In this document: one piece after another, positions 6,770-9,066 of the stretch
Layout: each line of letters begins with the position of its first letter
How positions within the stretch are numbered: the stretch's first letter is position 1
Assembly: GCA_007129525.1 (NCBI GenBank)
Contig: SKVI01000377.1
Span: forward strand, 1 to 9,066
DNA: 9,066 nt
DNA from: Gemmatimonadota bacterium
GTDB lineage: Bacteria; Gemmatimonadota; Gemmatimonadetes; Longimicrobiales; Gaopeijiaceae
Direction of reading: 5' to 3'
Notes under the pieces: model-generated
The model's database searches: none
Seen by the model: the letters and a program-made list of their open reading frames with translations, nothing else
Told to the model about the DNA's origin: nothing
Program-made: the position numbers and the translations under genes

Positions 6770-7750
6770 TCAGCCGATGGGCTCCAGGTTGGCTTCGATC
6801 TTCTCGCGGCGGGATTCCAGGAAGGGGGGAAGCGCCACCGATTCGCCCAGGTTCTCGGGGTCCTCGTCTACGGCGAAACCGGGCCCGTCGGTGGCGATCT
6901 CGAAGAGGATACCGCCGGGCTCGCGAAAGTAGAGGCTCCGAAAGTAGTAGCGGTCCACCTCACCGCTGTTGGGGACCCTCAGCTCGTTCAGCCGCCGGGC
7001 CCAGCCTTCGTACTCCTCCTGGTTCGGCGTACGGAAGGCGACGTGATGGACGCCGCCGGCTCCCAGGCGGGCCACCGGCAGATCGGACTCCACCGCCACG
7101 TGGAGCTCCGCGTGAGGCCCCTGCCCGGCCATCTGGTACACGTGAACCTCGTTCTCCGACACTCCGGCGGAACCCGGGAGGCGAGTCGAGGAGCCGTCCC
7201 GATAGGTTCGGATCTGCTCCATTCCCATCACGCAGCTCAGGGTTTCGTCGGTGCCCCGCAGCTCCGGCACGCTGAGGACCACCGGCCCCAGGCCCCGGAT
7301 CTGGTGCTCCTCCGGAACCGGACTCTCATCCCAGATCACCGGGTCGTCGCCGGCGCCCCCGTCCTCCACCAGCGCGAGCCGCTGGCCCTCGGGGTCCTGG
7401 AACTCCAGGGTGGCCCGGCCATCGAGTTCCCTGATGCCTGTGACCTCCAGATCCTGCGACTTCAGCCGCTGGGCCCACCACTCCAGGCTGGCGGAATCCC
7501 GAACCCGCAGACCCGTCCGGACGATGCTCCGGGTGCCCCTTCGCTCCCGGGGCATCTCCCAGTCGAAAAAGGTGAGGTCGGTCCCCGGTGATCCCAGGCC
7601 GTCGGCGTAGAAGAGATGATAGGCGCTCACGTCGTCCTGGTTCACGCTGCGCTTCACCAGCCTCATCCCCATGACCCCGGTATAGAACCGGTGGTTTTCC
7701 CGGATGCGGGCAGTAACGGCGGTGAGGTGGTGGAATCCGGTGAGCTCCAT
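6770..7750 (-). CDS. Ring-cleaving extradiol dioxygenase, VOC superfamily (PcpA/MhqO-like)
   Basis: This 326-residue cytoplasmic enzyme is made of two vicinal-oxygen-chelate halves. Family members use Fe(II) and O2 to open the ring of hydroquinones or catechols; MhqO and PcpA act on (chloro)hydroquinones. Likely iron ligands are His8 (FHHLTAV), His236 (VHHVAFRT) and Glu284 (LFEIATD), close in spacing to the PcpA ligands. Other family marks are RFYTGVMGMRLVKRSVNQDD near the N-terminus, SPGTDLTFFDW, and YYFRSLYFREPGGILFEIATDGPGF. The ATG has AGGAG seven bases upstream. A terminator follows the gene. No other aromatic-degradation gene, nor the MarR or azoreductase partners common for mhq loci, lies within the window, so it may act as a stand-alone quinone detoxifier. 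Start, length and ligands agree with the family; the substrate is inferred. Confidence 0.92.
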   Translation of the reverse strand: MELTGFHHLTAVTARIRENHRFYTGVMGMRLVKRSVNQDDVSAYHLFYADGLGSPGTDLTFFDWEMPRERRGTRSIVRTGLRVRDSASLEWWAQRLKSQDLEVTGIRELDGRATLEFQDPEGQRLALVEDGGAGDDPVIWDESPVPEEHQIRGLGPVVLSVPELRGTDETLSCVMGMEQIRTYRDGSSTRLPGSAGVSENEVHVYQMAGQGPHAELHVAVESDLPVARLGAGGVHHVAFRTPNQEEYEGWARRLNELRVPNSGEVDRYYFRSLYFREPGGILFEIATDGPGFAVDEDPENLGESVALPPFLESRREKIEANLEPIG

Positions 7751-7771
7751 GGTGGTCTCCTGTTGGAAGGC

Positions 7772-8003
7772 TCAGGGGTGAGCACCCTCGAGAGGCGGTC
7801 CGGCGTCGCCGTCCGGAGCCTCACGCTCACGCCCCTCTACCGCGGAGGCCGCCGGCAGATCCGCCTCCACCACGAAGCGGGCGCACCTGAAGGAGGAGCC
7901 GAACGGTGGCAGAGAGGCTGTAGAGCTCGTCCTGGACCCGGACGGCCAGGCGTCGCCACGCCACCACCAGGGCGGAATCCGAGCGCAGTCGTCGAATAGG
8001 CAT
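7772..8003 (-). pseudogene. Possible frame-broken small gene upstream of the dioxygenase
   Basis: From the ATG at 8001-8003 an open frame of 58 codons (to 7827) begins MPIRRLRSDSALVVAWRR and stays plausible, with G/C-rich third positions, to about the RLLLQ segment near 7890. After this the codon pattern is better in another minus frame, reading FVVEADLPAASAVEGRE and ending at a stop at 7772-7774, 21 bases before the dioxygenase ATG. One frameshift would join the two into a protein of roughly 75 residues. No Shine-Dalgarno site is visible and I recognise no family. It may equally be intergenic DNA with chance open frames; the evidence is compositional only. Confidence 0.25.
7864..7881. repeat. 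Direct repeat, copy A
   Basis: Eighteen bases beginning CCTCCACCA match copy B at 8121-8138 in 17 positions, 257 bases apart in the same orientation. On the minus strand both copies can encode Arg-Phe-(Val/Leu)-Val-Glu. Confidence 0.5.
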
Positions 8004-8052
8004 GTGCGGAGAGATCTCATTCGGGCGCCTGCCGCCTGAACAGGGCGAAGTC

Positions 8053-8095
8053 TCCGGGGGAGCGCCCGGACCCTCTCCCCCGGCATGTTTCATGC
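8053..8095. other. Cluster of overlapping inverted repeats (RNA structure or terminator candidate)
   Basis: Three inverted repeats overlap. A 9-bp perfect stem pairs 8054-8062 with 8075-8083 around a 12-base loop. A 6-bp perfect stem pairs 8053-8058 with 8065-8070 and shares bases with the first, so both cannot form at once. A 5-bp stem (GCATG at 8083-8087, CATGC at 8091-8095) closes a TTT loop just after. Alternative folds of this kind occur in attenuators and riboswitches, but no known class was recognised. On the + strand it would sit about 150 bases upstream of the response regulator. Confidence 0.35.
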
Positions 8096-8120
8096 TGCCT
8101 CGGAGGGCAGTCATACGGAT

Positions 8121-8138
8121 CCTCCACCAGGAAGCGGG
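8121..8138. repeat. Direct repeat, copy B
   Basis: Partner of the copy at 7864-7881 (17 of 18 bases). In the minus frame it reads within PPRFLVEDPYDCPP, similar to the RFVVEA read at copy A. Confidence 0.5.
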
Positions 8139-8245
8139 GCGGCGCAGGCATACGCGGACCCTCCACCGAGGTGGATCCCCTCATCACGAACCCCGGCCCC
8201 CGGACGATCGTGCCGAGCCCCTGGGAAAATTGTTCCGGCTCCGCC

Positions 8246-8719
8246 ATGGAAGGTGTCCCGTTCACACCCTCTGCGCCTGCCGCTCTCCCCGTACCGAGAT
8301 GGTCCCCGGGCGAGACATCGGCGACTCAGCTTCTATCCGCCACTCCGGATCCGGTGACGATCCTCCTGGTGGAGGATGACGAGGCGGCCCGTTCCGGCAT
8401 CGACAGGTTCCTGTCCCGGATCGGATACCGGGTGGTCCAGGCTCCCGACGGCAGCTCGGCCCTCCACCTGGCCTCCGGCGTGGGTCCGGAGGTGAGCCTC
8501 GCCCTTGTCGACATTCGACTTCCCGACATGTTGGGCGACGAGCTTTGGCGGCGCCTGAACCAGACGATCATGGGACTCCGGACCCTCTTCATCTCGGGTC
8601 ACCCCCCACAGCTCCTCCCCACGCTTCCCCTCCATCGGCAGGAAGTGTCCTTCCTGGCCAAGCCCTTCGAGCTCACCGACCTGGACCAGTCCATCAGCGC
8701 CCTCCTGGCTACGCGCTGA
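8246..8719 (+). CDS. Single-domain response regulator (CheY-like receiver)
   Basis: From the ATG at 8246 the product is 157 residues. The receiver domain spans about 37-157. It has TILLVEDDEA at the start (acid pocket Asp44/Asp45), the phospho-acceptor Asp89 in LALVDIRLPD, Ser117 in LFISGH where Thr or Ser is expected, and Lys139 in FLAKPFE. All residues for phosphorylation are present. No DNA-binding or enzymatic output domain follows, so it would act by protein contact or in a phosphorelay. The first 36 residues are rich in Pro, Ala and Ser and look like a linker. The start is uncertain: GTG 8171 (182 residues) and GTG 8354, right at the domain edge, are alternatives, and none has a clear ribosome site. 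The linker and the receiver type also resemble the C-terminal end of a hybrid histidine kinase, so it may be a fragment. No kinase is in the window. Confidence 0.8.
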   Translation: MEGVPFTPSAPAALPVPRWSPGETSATQLLSATPDPVTILLVEDDEAARSGIDRFLSRIGYRVVQAPDGSSALHLASGVGPEVSLALVDIRLPDMLGDELWRRLNQTIMGLRTLFISGHPPQLLPTLPLHRQEVSFLAKPFELTDLDQSISALLATR

Positions 8720-8962
8720 AAGAACGGCCTGAAGGGCCTCGTCTCCCCCCACCACCGGCAGCTCCAGCTCCGCGCCGCCCAGTTCCAGGGTGGAGTCGGC
8801 GAAGGCCTCGACGACCTGGGCCTGCCCGTCCTCGATGACGTGGGTGGCCTGCGCGGCCGCCGGGGTTGGGGCCTGTGCCGCCGCCTCCGCGCCTCCTACC
8901 GGCCAGACCAGGAGGATCGAGAGCAGGAGGGCTCCTTTTGATCGATTCTGCAGACCCGTCAT
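8720..8962 (-). pseudogene. Truncated exported protein, possible X-Pro dipeptidyl-peptidase (CocE/NonD) N-terminus
   Basis: The ATG (8960-8962) overlaps the stop codon of the upstream gene by four bases (ATGA) and has GGAG five bases upstream, so translation is probably coupled. Residues 1-32 look like a signal peptide (basic start, then LLLSILLVWPVGG, with AEAAAQA near the cut). The following ATHVIEDGQAQVVEAFADS recalls, from memory, the mature start of exported X-Pro dipeptidyl-peptidase-like hydrolases, which are normally several hundred residues long. From about residue 60 (near 8785) the sequence is no longer recognisable. The frame stays open to a stop at 8333-8335, but below 8720 it is only the antisense of the receiver domain. 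I therefore read it as an N-terminal remnant. It may instead be a short real secreted protein whose C-terminus overlaps the regulator. Confidence 0.5.
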
Positions 8963-9066
8963 TCCAACTCCGCGAGTCGCTCCTGGAAGCGCTCCAGGGC
9001 CTCGTCGAAGATCTGGGCTTTTCGGCGGGTGTTCTCGTTGCTCTGGGCCGGGCGGGTGGAGCGAGA
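8959..9066 (-). CDS. C-terminal end of an unidentified gene (cut by window edge)
   Basis: A minus-strand frame enters at the window edge and ends with TGA at 8959-8961. The last 35 residues include NENTRRKAQIFDEALERF and end in LAELE, a charged amphipathic helix with coiled-coil character. The stop overlaps the start of the next gene as ATGA, showing that the frame is genuinely translated and in an operon. Too little is present to name a family. Confidence 0.6.
   Translation of the reverse strand, partial: SRSTRPAQSNENTRRKAQIFDEALERFQERLAELE

Larger units (their letters stand above)
7751..8245. other. Gene-poor interval between dioxygenase and response regulator
   Basis: No product could be assigned in about 495 bases. 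Frames are open on both strands because the DNA is GC-rich, but their translations are biased and unlike known families. The interval holds the possible broken small gene (7772-8003), both copies of an 18-base direct repeat, and hairpins at 8053-8095. No convincing promoter for the response regulator was found. Confidence 0.6.

Noticed and set aside
8162..8175. Near-palindrome TCCACC-GA-GGTGGA
   Set aside because: A two-base centre cannot form a hairpin, and the palindrome is broken in the middle. There is no context for an operator.
8017..8265. 82-codon minus frame containing PPRFLVEDPYDCPP
   Set aside because: Third-position bias is weaker than in real genes here, there is no ribosome site, and no family is recognised. 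It is mentioned only through the direct repeat.
8725..8740. GGCC...GGCC hairpin after the response regulator stop as a terminator
   Set aside because: The stem is only four base pairs and has no T-run. It is too weak to call.
1..9066. CRISPR array, transposon ends, tRNA or rRNA
   Set aside because: No regularly spaced repeats, transposase motifs, cloverleaf or rRNA-like stretches were seen on either strand.

Overview
The window is GC-rich with strongly G/C-ending codons. Its gene content (secreted S9 peptidases, a lipoprotein of the D-aminoacylase family, a PcpA/MhqO-type dioxygenase) is the kind seen in environmental Gemmatimonadota. That assignment is inferred from gene style only; no marker gene is present. 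The acidic tracts in one exported peptidase would fit a marine or saline habitat.

Layout from left to right. (1) 3-650 (+): the C-terminal catalytic half of an S9 peptidase resembling glutamyl endopeptidase. (2) 687-2306 (-): nadB, L-aspartate oxidase, convergent with the first gene; it contains an 11-base G homopolymer. (3) 2307-2506: a divergent, C-rich control region with inverted repeats. (4) 2507-4123 (+): an outer-membrane lipoprotein of the N-acyl-D-amino-acid deacylase family. (5) 4152-6629 (-): an exported dipeptidyl-peptidase-IV-like S9 peptidase with its own promoter (6673-6700). It has acidic tracts and an insert inside the catalytic domain bracketed by its only two cysteines. (6) 6711-6733: a terminator for the next gene. 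(7) 6770-7750 (-): a ring-cleaving extradiol dioxygenase of the PcpA/MhqO type. (8) About 7751-8245: a gene-poor stretch with a possible frame-broken small gene, a direct repeat and a cluster of overlapping hairpins. (9) 8246-8719 (+): a single-domain response regulator. (10) 8720-8962 (-): the signal peptide and N-terminus of an exported protein, possibly an X-Pro dipeptidyl-peptidase, that runs head-on into the response regulator. Its start codon overlaps the stop codon of (11) 8959-9066 (-), the tail of an unidentified gene.

The shared theme is peptide scavenging. Two S9 peptidases, a deacylase for blocked D-amino acids and perhaps the remnant of a third exported peptidase could together break down external peptides and cell-wall-derived material. 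NadB (aspartate to iminosuccinate for NAD synthesis) and the dioxygenase look like unlinked neighbours. I found no CRISPR array, transposase, tRNA or rRNA. The least ordinary part is 7751-8962, where a coupled gene is cut short, a regulator lies against it tail to tail, and non-coding DNA with repeats and structured RNA potential sits between.
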